A DNA stretch of 64,000 nt from Paenibacillus sp. 1011MAR3C5 (lineage in GTDB: Bacteria > Bacillota > Bacilli > Paenibacillales > Paenibacillaceae). The stretch spans positions 62,001 to 126,000 of the forward strand of contig NZ_QZCF01000005.1 in the NCBI RefSeq assembly GCF_003591485.1, read 5' to 3'. Positions 27,121 through 36,504 of this stretch are shown piece after piece; within the stretch, counting starts at the first letter, position 1; each line of letters opens with the position of its first letter. Position numbers and translations under genes: made by a program. The notes beneath the pieces were generated by a model. It searched no databases, was not told the origin of the DNA, and saw nothing but the letters and a program-made list of their open reading frames with translations.

Positions 27121-28342
27121 AGATTATTTGTCACAAGAGGAAATCGACGCATTGCTTCGTCAATCCTCCAATGAACCAGATGACGTACTGTCTCCATCAA
27201 ATGAAGTGCAGCTTTCCGATTACCTGTCCTCGATGGAGCAAGATGCTTTGGGCGAGATCGGCAACATTACATTCGGCAGCGCGGCTACTGCATTGTCGAC
27301 TTTGCTGGGCAAAAAGGTAGATATTACGACGCCTCAGGTTACGCTGGTCAGACGCGAGGAACTTGGCGATATTTTTCCTAAGCCGCATGTAGCGGTCAGC
27401 GTTCAGTATGTGGACGGCTTCGAGGGCATTAATTCTCTGGTGATTCGTACGAAGGATGCCCAAGTCATCGCCGATCTTATGCTTGGCGGTGAAGGAGAAG
27501 TAACAGCTCAAGAGCTGAATGAAATTCATATCAGCGCTGTACAAGAAGCTATGAATCAGATGATGGGTTCGTCCGCGACGTCCATGTCTACCATCTTTAA
27601 TCGATTTGTCAACATTTCGCCGCCAGGCATCGATATTCTGGATGTGAACAACGGTGACGGCATGAATCACTTGCCGCCAGTTGATGTATTTATTAAAATT
27701 TCGTTCCATCTGACGATAGGAGATCTGATCGACTCGACCATTATGCAGTTGCTTCCGGTTTCCTTCGCGAAGCAGATGGTTTCAACCCTGATGGGAACGG
27801 CGGAAGAGCCGTTAGCGCCGTCCGACGCGCCTGCAACCCAGCAGATTGCTGCAGCAGCGGAACAACAAGCGGCGGTGCAGCAGACGGCTGCTACCAGTGT
27901 GCCGGCGCCTCCGCCAGCGATGACGCATCAAGCGCCTCCACAGCCTGCTGGACAGCCGGCAGCGGCTTACGATCCATATGGTGCGCCTCCGGCCGGATTC
28001 GCCCCAAGCGCCAGTCGCAATGTGAATGTCCAGCCTGTACAATTCGCGAATTTCAGCCAGCCTCCTTATGCGCCGACTGACGGAACGAATTTGAATTTAT
28101 TGCTCGACATTCCGCTGAAGGTCACTGTAGAATTAGGAAGGACCCAGAAGCAAATTAAGGATATTCTGGAGTTGTCGCAAGGCTCCATCATCGAATTGGA
28201 CAAGCTCGCAGGCGAGCCTGTTGACATTCTGGTCAACAACAAGCTCATCGCCAAGGGAGAAGTCGTCGTCATCGATGAGAACTTCGGCGTTCGTGTCACG
28301 GATATCGTTAGCCAATGGGACCGCATTCAAAAATTACAATAA
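27110..28342 (+). CDS. fliY: Flagellar motor switch phosphatase FliY
   Basis: A 410-residue protein that replaces FliN in Firmicutes and also dephosphorylates CheY-P. The N-terminal peptide LSQEEIDALLRQ binds CheY. Two CheC-type active sites are present: DALGEIGN (D-x3-E-x2-N) and SAVQEAMN (S-x3-E-x2-N). A flexible Ala/Gln/Pro linker (about residues 235-325) leads to a FliN/SPOA domain. Two ATGs lie at 27110 and 27113 and either may be used. It overlaps fliM. Confidence 0.96.
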   Translation: MMSKDYLSQEEIDALLRQSSNEPDDVLSPSNEVQLSDYLSSMEQDALGEIGNITFGSAATALSTLLGKKVDITTPQVTLVRREELGDIFPKPHVAVSVQYVDGFEGINSLVIRTKDAQVIADLMLGGEGEVTAQELNEIHISAVQEAMNQMMGSSATSMSTIFNRFVNISPPGIDILDVNNGDGMNHLPPVDVFIKISFHLTIGDLIDSTIMQLLPVSFAKQMVSTLMGTAEEPLAPSDAPATQQIAAAAEQQAAVQQTAATSVPAPPPAMTHQAPPQPAGQPAAAYDPYGAPPAGFAPSASRNVNVQPVQFANFSQPPYAPTDGTNLNLLLDIPLKVTVELGRTQKQIKDILELSQGSIIELDKLAGEPVDILVNNKLIAKGEVVVIDENFGVRVTDIVSQWDRIQKLQ

Positions 28343-28362
28343 CATCCTAGGAGGAAATGAAG

Positions 28363-28725
28363 ATGGCAAACCGCATTCTTATCGTAGATGATGCTGCTTT
28401 CATGCGCATGATGATTCGCGATATCTTGTCTAAAAATGGTTACGAAGTAGTAGGTGAGGCCCCAGACGGCGCACAAGCTATTGAGAAATACAAGGAACTG
28501 AAGCCAGACTTGATCACAATGGATATTACAATGCCTGAGATGGACGGTATATCCGCCCTCAAGGAAATTAAAAAAATGGACAGCAACGCCAAAGTCATCA
28601 TGTGCTCTGCAATGGGACAACAAGCTATGGTTATTGACGCCATTCAAGCAGGTGCCAAAGATTTTATCGTGAAGCCTTTCCAAGCTGATCGCGTAATCGA
28701 AGCTATCAAGAAAACGCTCGGCTAA
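28363..28725 (+). CDS. cheY: Chemotaxis response regulator CheY
   Basis: A 120-residue single receiver domain. The phospho-acceptor is Asp54 in ITMDITMPEMDG. DD at 9-10 forms the acidic pocket, Ser82 in MCSAMGQ and Lys near 104 in IVKPFQ complete the active site. In Firmicutes CheY-P binds FliM/FliY and favours counterclockwise rotation. The ATG at 28363 follows AGGAGG at about seven bases; the ATG at 28357 abuts the site. Confidence 0.97.
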   Translation: MANRILIVDDAAFMRMMIRDILSKNGYEVVGEAPDGAQAIEKYKELKPDLITMDITMPEMDGISALKEIKKMDSNAKVIMCSAMGQQAMVIDAIQAGAKDFIVKPFQADRVIEAIKKTLG

Positions 28726-28751
28726 CGGCATTTCTTATGGGGAAATCAAGA

Positions 28752-29381
28752 ATGCACGCGGCGATCCTTACCATCATCGGGCTTGCGACTTTGCCAACCA
28801 TCGCTGCTGCTGGCTCCAGCGGCAGCAACTCCGATATCGAGCAACCGATCGATATTGCGAACACAAGCCCAGGCGAGCTGCTGGGCAATATGGTTTGGGT
28901 CATGGTGGCGCTTGCCATCGTCATTACTCTGATCATTCTCGTCATCAAGTGGCTGTCAAGGCGCAACCAGCTCTGGGGAGCCAATCGCTCGATGCGTTCT
29001 CTAGGCGGCATAGCTCTTGGACAGAACAGCTCCGTCCAGGTCGTGGAGATTGGTGGTCGGGTATACATCGTTGGAGTAGGCCAGCAGATTACGCTGCTAG
29101 ACAAGCTTGTGGATTCCGAAGAAGCTGCCGAGCTTATCGCGGCTTTGGACAACCAGACGAATACAGCCTGGTCGCCAAAGGATTTGACGGATATGGTCAA
29201 GCAATGGCGGAATCGGCGTTCGGCACAGGCTGAACCGGGGAAAGAGCAATGGAATTCTTCCTCGTCCTTCGAGCAGATGCTGCAGAGCAAGCTGAACAAG
29301 CAATCTGACCGCAAGCAGCAGCTTGAGGACATGCTGCAAGACCAAAACAAGAATGAACGGTTGATGGATCATGAGAAATAA
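28752..29381 (+). CDS. fliO: Flagellar export apparatus protein FliO (FliZ in Bacillus)
   Basis: A 209-residue protein with an N-terminal signal-like segment (MHAAILTIIGLATLPTIAAA) and a membrane segment (MVWVMVALAIVITLIILVIK, near residues 46-65). The cytoplasmic FliO domain then carries SLGGIALGQNSSVQVVEIGGRVYIVGVG. It helps assemble the FliPQR gate. The start is ATG 28752 after GGGGAA; the ATG at 28737 has no site. It overlaps fliP by 11 bases. Confidence 0.88.
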   Translation: MHAAILTIIGLATLPTIAAAGSSGSNSDIEQPIDIANTSPGELLGNMVWVMVALAIVITLIILVIKWLSRRNQLWGANRSMRSLGGIALGQNSSVQVVEIGGRVYIVGVGQQITLLDKLVDSEEAAELIAALDNQTNTAWSPKDLTDMVKQWRNRRSAQAEPGKEQWNSSSSFEQMLQSKLNKQSDRKQQLEDMLQDQNKNERLMDHEK

Positions 29382-30126
29382 GAGGTGGCTTTCATTTACG
29401 GCGATCCTGCTGCTGTCCCTCTTGATACATACTCAAGCATTTGCTGAGCCGCTGCCCGATATCTCCATAAATATCGGAGGAAGCGAAGGGGAACAGCCGG
29501 GAACAAGCGCTTTGTCGCTTCTGCTGCTCATTACCGTACTAAGCATTGCGCCAGCCATTATGGTGCTGATGACGAGCTTCACACGAATTGTTGTAGTACT
29601 TGGATTTGTTCGTACTTCTCTAGGTACGCAGATGATGCCTCCTAACCAGGTTATCATTGGCTTGGCATTATTTCTAACCCTGTTCATTATGGCTCCGACC
29701 TTTGGTCAAGTGAATGAAGTAGCCTTGCAGCCTTATCTGAAGGGAGAGATCTCTCAGACGGAAGCATTCGACAAGGCAGCTGTTCCGATGAAGAAATTTA
29801 TGTTCTCTCATACACGAGAGAAAGACTTGCTATTATTTATGAATTATACGAAAACGGAAAAGCCTGAATCCTTCGAGGATATTCCGCTCACGGTACTCAT
29901 TCCCGCATATGCAATCAGTGAATTGAAGACAGCATTCCAGATGGGCTTTATGATCTTTATCCCATTCCTCGTCATTGATATGATCGTAGCCAGTACGCTA
30001 ATGGCGATGGGGATGATGATGCTTCCGCCAATCATGATATCACTGCCGTTTAAGCTGCTGCTATTCGTGTTGGTAGATGGCTGGTATTTGATCGTGAAGT
30101 CGTTGCTGCTCAGTTTCAATACATGA
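29371..30126 (+). CDS. fliP: Flagellar export gate protein FliP
   Basis: A 251-residue core subunit of the type III export gate. A signal peptide of about 26 residues (RWLSFTAILLLSLLIHTQAFA) is followed by four membrane segments. The family signature LTSFTRIVVVLGFVR, here as MTSFTRIVVVLGFVR, lies near residues 66-80, and FMIFIPFLVIDMIVASTLMAMGMMM is in the C-terminal half. It assembles as a FliP5-FliQ4-FliR1 helix. The start overlaps fliO. Confidence 0.97.
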   Translation: MRNKRWLSFTAILLLSLLIHTQAFAEPLPDISINIGGSEGEQPGTSALSLLLLITVLSIAPAIMVLMTSFTRIVVVLGFVRTSLGTQMMPPNQVIIGLALFLTLFIMAPTFGQVNEVALQPYLKGEISQTEAFDKAAVPMKKFMFSHTREKDLLLFMNYTKTEKPESFEDIPLTVLIPAYAISELKTAFQMGFMIFIPFLVIDMIVASTLMAMGMMMLPPIMISLPFKLLLFVLVDGWYLIVKSLLLSFNT

Positions 30127-30147
30127 TGAAAGCTGGAGGGGAACAGG

Positions 30148-30417
30148 ATGAGTGCTGACTTTGTCATCGGATTGGCGGGAGAAGCTGTCTATACGGTATT
30201 AAAAGCCAGTGCCCCGATGCTCGTTCTTGCGTTGGTTGTCGGCTTATTGATAAGCGTGTTCCAAGCGACTACGCAGATCCAAGAGCAGACGCTTGCTTTT
30301 GTTCCGAAGATTGTAGCTGTCTTTATTTCTATTATCGTATTTGGACCGTGGATTCTGAATACGGTTGTCGATTTCACTTACCGTATACTGAACAATCTTC
30401 ATCACTATATCGGTTAG
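30148..30417 (+). CDS. fliQ: Flagellar export gate protein FliQ
   Basis: An 89-residue protein with two membrane helices (APMLVLALVVGLLISVFQA and VAVFISIIVFGPWILNTVV), and the linking ATTQIQEQTLAFVPKI motif conserved in FliQ. The ATG at 30148 follows GGAGGGG at nine bases. It forms part of the FliPQR gate. Confidence 0.97.
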   Translation: MSADFVIGLAGEAVYTVLKASAPMLVLALVVGLLISVFQATTQIQEQTLAFVPKIVAVFISIIVFGPWILNTVVDFTYRILNNLHHYIG

Positions 30418-30428
30418 GTTGTGAGTGA

Positions 30429-31226
30429 ATGAATGCAATCGTACAAGGTTTTCCTATTTTTTTGTTAATCTTTTGTCGAATTACTGCGTTTTTCGTCGTA
30501 GCGCCGATTTTTTCGTCGCGCGGCGTCCCGAATACCTTTAAGATTGGCCTCGGTTTTTTTATGTCTTTTCTGGTATTCCTATCGTATGGCATGAGCCAGA
30601 CGATCGTACCGGACACAGCTGAGTATGTCATCTTAATTTTGAGAGAAATTTTGATCGGACTTATGATCGGTTTTGTCGTTTTTCTGTTTTTTGCGGTTGT
30701 GCAGACAGCCGGGGCCTTTATGGATATGCAGATCGGCTTCGCAATGGCGAACGTCGTCGACCCCCATACGGGAGTGTCCGCGCCTCTGCTTGGCAATTTC
30801 AAGTATATGCTGATGCTGGTCGTGTTTCTGATGATGAATGGACATCATTATTTGTTGTCGGGCCTCATGAACAGCTATCAATGGATGCCGCTGGATAATG
30901 AATTGTTCGGCCAACTGCTCAATGGCAGCTTGACGGAATATCTGGTTCGGGTATTCAGCAATACATTCCTATTGGCACTACAGATTGCCGCGCCGCTTGT
31001 CGTGGCGATGTTTCTGGCAGATGTCGGGCTTGGCTTCTTAACAAAGACAGCCCCGCAGTTCAACGTATTTGTTGTCGGCATCCCGCTGAAAATATTGCTT
31101 GGCTTGTTCCTTCTCATCTTGCTGATGCCTGGAATGGCCATGCTATTCGACAAGCTGTTCACAATCATGTTCCAATCGATTGAAGGGCTGTTCGGTATAG
31201 TACAAGGACCGCCTGCAGGGCAATAG
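30429..31226 (+). CDS. fliR: Flagellar export gate protein FliR
   Basis: A 265-residue, multi-pass membrane protein with FRITAFFVVAPIFSSRGVPN-type N-terminus (here CRITAFFVVAP then FSSRGVPNTFKIG). The conserved QIGFAMANVVDPHTG and AAPLVVAMFLADVGLGFLTKTAPQFNVF follow. It is the single-copy subunit that closes the gate and contacts FlhB, which is encoded next. The ATG at 30429 follows a weak GGTTGTGAG, so coupling to fliQ is likely. Confidence 0.96.
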   Translation: MNAIVQGFPIFLLIFCRITAFFVVAPIFSSRGVPNTFKIGLGFFMSFLVFLSYGMSQTIVPDTAEYVILILREILIGLMIGFVVFLFFAVVQTAGAFMDMQIGFAMANVVDPHTGVSAPLLGNFKYMLMLVVFLMMNGHHYLLSGLMNSYQWMPLDNELFGQLLNGSLTEYLVRVFSNTFLLALQIAAPLVVAMFLADVGLGFLTKTAPQFNVFVVGIPLKILLGLFLLILLMPGMAMLFDKLFTIMFQSIEGLFGIVQGPPAGQ

Positions 31227-31238
31227 GAGGCTGTATCG

Positions 31239-32324
31239 GTGCGACACTATCGCTTGAAGCTGGATCTGCAGCTATTCAACCAAGAGAAAACAGAAAAAGC
31301 GACGCCAAAGAAGCGCCAGGATTCCAGAAAGAAGGGGCAGGTCGCGAAGTCTTCCGACCTTCCGGGCGCATTTATCCTTTTATTCGCCTTCGCTTCCTTT
31401 CTCATGCTGGGCAACTATTACAAGTCGCATATCAACGAACTGTTCGGCGGCTTGTTCGAACACTGGCTTACGATGGAAGTGACAACGGAAAATGTAATGG
31501 ATTTGTTCCTAAGCATTACAAAACAGTTACTTGTCATGTTGCTTCCTATATTCGCAATCGTCATGGTAATTGGCATTGTGGGCAACGTCATTCAATTTGG
31601 CTTCCTGCTAACCGGGGAGCCGCTCAAGCTGAAGCTGAACAAGCTGAATCCGATTGAAGGCTTTAAACGGATTTTCTCAATGCGAAGCTTAGTGGAATTT
31701 TTCAAAAGCATATTGAAAGTTAGCATTATCGGCGTACTTGTCTACACGACCATTACGCGTGAGTGGGATCAACTGCTATCGTTATCGATGCAGCCCCTTG
31801 AACGAATATTCGCTTTCACCGCAGGCTTGACGATTAAACTGGGGATTCAAATCGGCGCCGTATTGGCGGTGCTGGCTTTTCTCGATTTTCTGTATCAACG
31901 GTATGAGCATGAAAAAAGCATTAAAATGTCCAAGCAAGATATTAAGGATGAATATAAGAAATCCGAGGGCGATCCCCTCATTAAAGGACGTATTCGCGAG
32001 AGGCAGCGCCGAATGGCGTTGCAGCGAATGATGCAGGACGTCCCGAAAGCCGACGTCGTCATTACGAACCCGACACACTTTGCCATCGCTTTGAAGTATG
32101 ATGCTTCCAAGATGGAAGCACCGACTATATTGGCCAAAGGGATGGATCACGTGGCCTTGCGTATCAAAGAGATTGCCAAGGAGAACGGCGTCATCACGAT
32201 GGAAAACAAGCCGCTGGCCAGAGCGCTGTACGAGCGGGCCGAGATCGGGGATGCCATTCCGGCAGACCTGTTCCAGGCTGTGGCCGAAGTGCTGGCTTAC
32301 GTATATAAGATGAAGGGACGCTAG
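31239..32324 (+). CDS. flhB: Flagellar export specificity-switch protein FlhB
   Basis: A 361-residue protein with an N-terminal DLQLFNQEKTEKATPKKR tail, four membrane helices, and a cytoplasmic C domain. The self-cleavage motif NPTH is at 277-280 (VVITNPTHFAIALKYD). Cleavage there lets FliK switch export from hook to filament subunits. Start is GTG at 31239, eight bases after AGGAGG. Compare with the separate C-domain homologue at 1381-1695. Confidence 0.98.
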   Translation: MRHYRLKLDLQLFNQEKTEKATPKKRQDSRKKGQVAKSSDLPGAFILLFAFASFLMLGNYYKSHINELFGGLFEHWLTMEVTTENVMDLFLSITKQLLVMLLPIFAIVMVIGIVGNVIQFGFLLTGEPLKLKLNKLNPIEGFKRIFSMRSLVEFFKSILKVSIIGVLVYTTITREWDQLLSLSMQPLERIFAFTAGLTIKLGIQIGAVLAVLAFLDFLYQRYEHEKSIKMSKQDIKDEYKKSEGDPLIKGRIRERQRRMALQRMMQDVPKADVVITNPTHFAIALKYDASKMEAPTILAKGMDHVALRIKEIAKENGVITMENKPLARALYERAEIGDAIPADLFQAVAEVLAYVYKMKGR

Positions 32325-32368
32325 CTGCGGTTCTTGATCTCACAAACGCTAGGGGGGAGGAAGACATC

Positions 32369-34399
32369 ATGAAAGCTAAGGATTTGTTCATTATTCTCGG
32401 AATTATCGGAATCGTACTCATGATGATTATCCCGATCCCGATCTTCCTCATTGACTTGCTGCTCATATTGAATATTTCGATTGCTTTGATCATATTGCTG
32501 GTTGCCATGAATACGAGAGAAGCACTCGACTTCTCCATCTTTCCGGCAATATTGCTGATCACAACTCTTTTCCGTCTGGCACTAAGCGTCTCGACAACCC
32601 GAAGCATTCTCCAGAATGCCGAAGCGGGTGAAGTTATCGCCACCTTCGGAAGCTGGGTTGGCGGCGGTGAGGTTGTCATCGGTTTTATCGTGTTCCTCAT
32701 TCTCGTTGTCGTTCAGTTTATCGTCATTACAAAAGGTTCGGAGCGCGTGGCCGAGGTTGCAGCGAGATTTACGCTCGACGCGATGCCCGGCAAGCAGATG
32801 AGTATTGACGCGGATTTGAACTCCGGCCTGATCAATGAGCAGCAAGCGCGGGAGCGCCGCTCGAAGATCGAGAGAGAAGCCGACTTCTACGGCGCGATGG
32901 ACGGCGCGAGTAAATTCGTCAAAGGCGATGCGATCGCCACCATCATTATTTTGATTATCAACCTTATCGGCGGCTTTATCGTCGGGATGGCCATGCATGG
33001 CATGGCATTCGGCGAATCGCTGTCGACGTTCTCGATCCTGACGATTGGTGACGGTCTGGTTGCGCAAATTCCAGCACTCTTAATCTCTACTGCAGCTGGT
33101 CTGATCGTGACGCGTGCCGCGTCCGAAGGTAATCTGTCCGAAGATCTGACCTCGCAGCTGTTCAAGTATCCGAAGATGCTCTACATCGCGGCTGGAACGA
33201 TTGCAGTTCTTGGCTTAACGCCAATCGGCATTCTAAGCACCTGGCCTTTCGCGATTATCCTGGGTGTCGGCGCCTATGTCATGCAGAAGAAGCAGGCCAA
33301 GCAGCTTGAACAGGATGAAATGTTGGTCGAGGAGCAGCAGATCGAGGAAGTTCGCAGTCCCGAAAGCGTGATCAGCCTGCTGCAAGTAGATCCGATCGAA
33401 TTCGAATTCGGATATGGCTTGATCCCGCTAGCGGATACGCAGCAAGGCGGCGACTTGCTTGACCGTATCATCATGATTCGGAGACAGTGCGCGCTTGAGC
33501 TTGGATTGGTCGTTCCGGTCATTCGTATCCGGGACAATATCCAGCTTAAGCCAAATGAATATGTCATCAAAATAAAAGGAAACACTGTTGCACGCGGCGA
33601 CTTGCTGCTGAATCATTATTTGGCAATGAGCCCGGGCTTCGAGGATGATTCTGTCGTAGGCATCGAAACGATGGAGCCCGCATTCGGATTACCGGCCATT
33701 TGGATTGACGAAGCGATGAAGGAGCGCGCAGAGCTGTCGGGTTATACCGTGGTTGATCCGCCGTCTGTCGTAGCGACTCATCTTACCGAGATCATAAAGC
33801 GCCATGCCCACGAGCTGATTGGTCGCCAGGAAGCGAAGATGCTGGTCGAGAATGTAAAGGAGTCGTATCCGGCTCTTATCGACGAGTTGATTCCATCCAT
33901 TCTGACCATTGGCGATGTACAGAAAGTGCTGGCGAAGCTGCTTAAAGAAAAAATCTCGATACGGGATTTGGTTACGATCTTCGAGACGCTGGCCGATCAC
34001 GGTCATTATACGAAGGACCCTGATATTCTAACGGAGTATGTGCGGCAAGCGCTGTCTCGCCAGATTACGCAGCAATTCTCCCCAGGAGGCGACACACTGC
34101 GTGTCATAACGGTAGGTCCACAGCTTGAGAAGCGAATCGCGGAGTCCGTGCAGCAGACCGACCAAGGTAGCTATATTGCGCTCGACCCGGTATCTACTCA
34201 GCAAATTTATCAGAAGCTTAACGAGCATGTGAGCCGGCAGATTCAATCCGGTCAGCAGCCGATCGTACTGGCTTCGCCAACGATTCGGATGTACTTGAGA
34301 CAAATTATTGAAAGAACGATGCAGGAAGTTCCGGTATTGTCTTATAGCGAGCTTGAGCCGAATATTGAAATCCAGAGTGTAGGGGTGGTTAATCTATGA
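32369..34399 (+). CDS. flhA: Flagellar export gate protein FlhA
   Basis: A 676-residue protein with eight predicted N-terminal membrane helices and a large cytoplasmic ring domain (from about residue 330). The FHIPEP-family signature region appears as TRSILQNAEAGEVIATFG and DAMPGKQMSIDADLNSGLI. FlhA forms the nonameric ring that docks export substrates and chaperones. The ATG at 32369 follows GGGGGGAGG. It overlaps flhF by ATGA. Confidence 0.98.
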   Translation: MKAKDLFIILGIIGIVLMMIIPIPIFLIDLLLILNISIALIILLVAMNTREALDFSIFPAILLITTLFRLALSVSTTRSILQNAEAGEVIATFGSWVGGGEVVIGFIVFLILVVVQFIVITKGSERVAEVAARFTLDAMPGKQMSIDADLNSGLINEQQARERRSKIEREADFYGAMDGASKFVKGDAIATIIILIINLIGGFIVGMAMHGMAFGESLSTFSILTIGDGLVAQIPALLISTAAGLIVTRAASEGNLSEDLTSQLFKYPKMLYIAAGTIAVLGLTPIGILSTWPFAIILGVGAYVMQKKQAKQLEQDEMLVEEQQIEEVRSPESVISLLQVDPIEFEFGYGLIPLADTQQGGDLLDRIIMIRRQCALELGLVVPVIRIRDNIQLKPNEYVIKIKGNTVARGDLLLNHYLAMSPGFEDDSVVGIETMEPAFGLPAIWIDEAMKERAELSGYTVVDPPSVVATHLTEIIKRHAHELIGRQEAKMLVENVKESYPALIDELIPSILTIGDVQKVLAKLLKEKISIRDLVTIFETLADHGHYTKDPDILTEYVRQALSRQITQQFSPGGDTLRVITVGPQLEKRIAESVQQTDQGSYIALDPVSTQQIYQKLNEHVSRQIQSGQQPIVLASPTIRMYLRQIIERTMQEVPVLSYSELEPNIEIQSVGVVNL

Positions 34400-35616
34400 G
34401 AGTAAAGCGGTACGTAGTGAATGCTCTCCCTGAGGCGGTGTCGATGATTCGCACGGATCTTGGCAAGGACGCGGTCATTCTGGATACAAAGGAAATTAAG
34501 GTCGGCGGGTTTATGGGCATGTTCCGCAAGAAAAGGATGGAAGTGATAGCAGCCATAGAATCCGGAGCTTCGAAGCACGCGCAGGCGGAGCTTCCACAGC
34601 GCAAGCCGTCGCCGGAAGTGAATGCAGTCGTCGAGCAGATTCTGCAAACAGCTCAGCGGAATGGAGCGGCTGCGGCGGTCATGGATCCTCCAGCGCCTCA
34701 AGCGGCACCAGCGATCTTGGATAAGCGAATGGAGCGCGAGCAATTTATCATTAACGAGATTCGAGATTTGCGAGAGTACATGGTGAAGCTATCCAGGCAG
34801 CAAAACGAGCTTCATATCCTCTCTGAACCGATGATCGCGTTGAAAGAACGATTGCTAGAGCAGGAACTGGACGATGAGTGGACGGACAAGCTGATTGAAG
34901 CCCTGCGGGAATCTGAGAAGAGTGCAGAGCGGGTCTACGACCGCACAGAGGTCTGGCGTGAGTCCAAGCGAATTTTGGTAGAGTGGATTCATCCATACAG
35001 CAATGCCGAGATTAGCAGAGAAGCGCGTGTGGTGCATTTTGTAGGTCCGACAGGGGTCGGCAAAACCACAACCATAGCAAAGCTGGCGGCGGAGCAAACG
35101 ATCAAGCGCGGCAGAAATGTCGGATTTATTACTTCGGATACGTACCGGATTGCAGCAGTAGACCAGCTCCGAACGTATGCGAATATTCTAAATGTGCCGC
35201 TGGAGGTCGTATTCTCTCCGATGGATTTGCCCAAAGCTTACAAGGCCCTGTCCGAACGGGATTTGATCTTGATGGATACGGCAGGACGCAATTTCAGAAG
35301 TGAGCTTCATGTATCCGAAGTCATCAGTCTCCTGCAGTCCAATGAGCCGAATGAGACGGTGCTTGTGCTCAGCTTGACAGGCAAAACTACGGACATGGCT
35401 ATAATCGCCGAGAGATTCTCCAAATTCGGCATTCAAAAAGTGTTATTTACCAAGCTTGATGAAACGACGGTATACGGAGCCATTATGAATCTGGTTCTGA
35501 ATTATGGCTTGTACCCTACGCATTTGGCCAGCGGCCAGAACGTGCCCGATGATATCGAGCGGTTCAAAGCCGGCAGCTATGTAGACCTGCTGCTTGGAGA
35601 CGCTGAACATGAATGA
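34396..35616 (+). CDS. flhF: Flagellar biosynthesis GTPase FlhF
   Basis: A 406-residue SRP-type GTPase that sets flagellar position. The N-terminal B domain begins MRVKRYVVNALPEAVSMIR. The G1 loop [10 protein letters not shown] starts at residue 217, followed by SDTYRIAAVDQLRTYA, LMDTAGRN and the G4-region TKLDET. Its GTPase is stimulated by FlhG, encoded next with a small overlap. The start overlaps flhA by four bases. Confidence 0.97.
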   Translation: MRVKRYVVNALPEAVSMIRTDLGKDAVILDTKEIKVGGFMGMFRKKRMEVIAAIESGASKHAQAELPQRKPSPEVNAVVEQILQTAQRNGAAAAVMDPPAPQAAPAILDKRMEREQFIINEIRDLREYMVKLSRQQNELHILSEPMIALKERLLEQELDDEWTDKLIEALRESEKSAERVYDRTEVWRESKRILVEWIHPYSNAEISREARVVHFVGPTGVGKTTTIAKLAAEQTIKRGRNVGFITSDTYRIAAVDQLRTYANILNVPLEVVFSPMDLPKAYKALSERDLILMDTAGRNFRSELHVSEVISLLQSNEPNETVLVLSLTGKTTDMAIIAERFSKFGIQKVLFTKLDETTVYGAIMNLVLNYGLYPTHLASGQNVPDDIERFKAGSYVDLLLGDAEHE

Positions 35617-36478
35617 CCAAGCCGAAGCATTGCGACATATGGTCAGACAGCAAGATGATCGCATGGATCGGAAGGAAACACGAGTCGTTACAGTTACAAG
35701 CGGCAAAGGCGGAGTCGGCAAGTCGAACTTTAGCCTGAATTTCGCCCTAGCGCTGCAAAGGCTGGGCAAAAAAGTGCTTCTGTTCGACGCGGATATCGGG
35801 ATGGCCAACATTGATGTGCTGATGGGGCAGTCCTCGGCTTACAGCCTCTATCATCTCTTGAAGCAAGAGAAGACGATCTGGGATATTGTATGCACCGGGC
35901 CGGAAGGATTGCACTATATCGCAGGAGGCTCGGGCTTCAAGGATTTGCTGGAGTTGTCGGAAGATCAGCTTGCCAGATTTGCAGCTGAGGTAGAGAAGCT
36001 TCATGGCGAATACGACGTTATTCTATTCGATACGGGAGCGGGCTTATCCAAGGAAACGGTCAAATTCATCACAGCAGCGCAAGAAACGATAGTTGTGACG
36101 ACGCCTGAACCGACTTCCCTGACAGACGCGTACGCCTTGATCAAAATGGTGAAGTCCATGGATCAAAGTGTCGCGTTCAAGCTGATCGTCAATCGTGCTT
36201 CCGATGAGCGGGAAGGAAAAGCGACCGCTCAAAAAATCAGTCTTGTCGCCAGCCGCTTCCTACATTCCGATATTCCATCGCTGGGCATGATTCCAGATGA
36301 TCCGCTTGTATCGAAGGCAGTGAAACGTCAAGTACCGTTTATGATCGCATATCCGGAATGCGAATCAGCTGTTGCGGTAGGGCGAATAGCTAGAACGTTT
36401 TTGGACATGCCGCTAACCCGCAGGGATTCAAGCGGTGTCAAAGGATTTTTGACAAAATGGTTCAGACTCTCAAGATAA
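35609..36478 (+). CDS. flhG: Flagellar number regulator FlhG (MinD-like ATPase, YlxH)
   Basis: A 289-residue ParA/MinD-family ATPase. The deviant Walker A SGKGGVGKSN lies near residues 36-45, and LFDADIGMANIDVLMG follows. The N-terminal MNDQAEALRHMVRQQ resembles the DQAxxLR segment by which FlhG activates FlhF. The ATG at 35609 is chosen; the TTG at 35594 lies inside flhF with no separate site. A C-terminal amphipathic helix (GVKGFLTKWFRL) could bind the membrane. Confidence 0.95.
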   Translation: MNDQAEALRHMVRQQDDRMDRKETRVVTVTSGKGGVGKSNFSLNFALALQRLGKKVLLFDADIGMANIDVLMGQSSAYSLYHLLKQEKTIWDIVCTGPEGLHYIAGGSGFKDLLELSEDQLARFAAEVEKLHGEYDVILFDTGAGLSKETVKFITAAQETIVVTTPEPTSLTDAYALIKMVKSMDQSVAFKLIVNRASDEREGKATAQKISLVASRFLHSDIPSLGMIPDDPLVSKAVKRQVPFMIAYPECESAVAVGRIARTFLDMPLTRRDSSGVKGFLTKWFRLSR

Positions 36479-36504
36479 TCCTTTGGAATTGAGGTGAGAT
36501 ACGA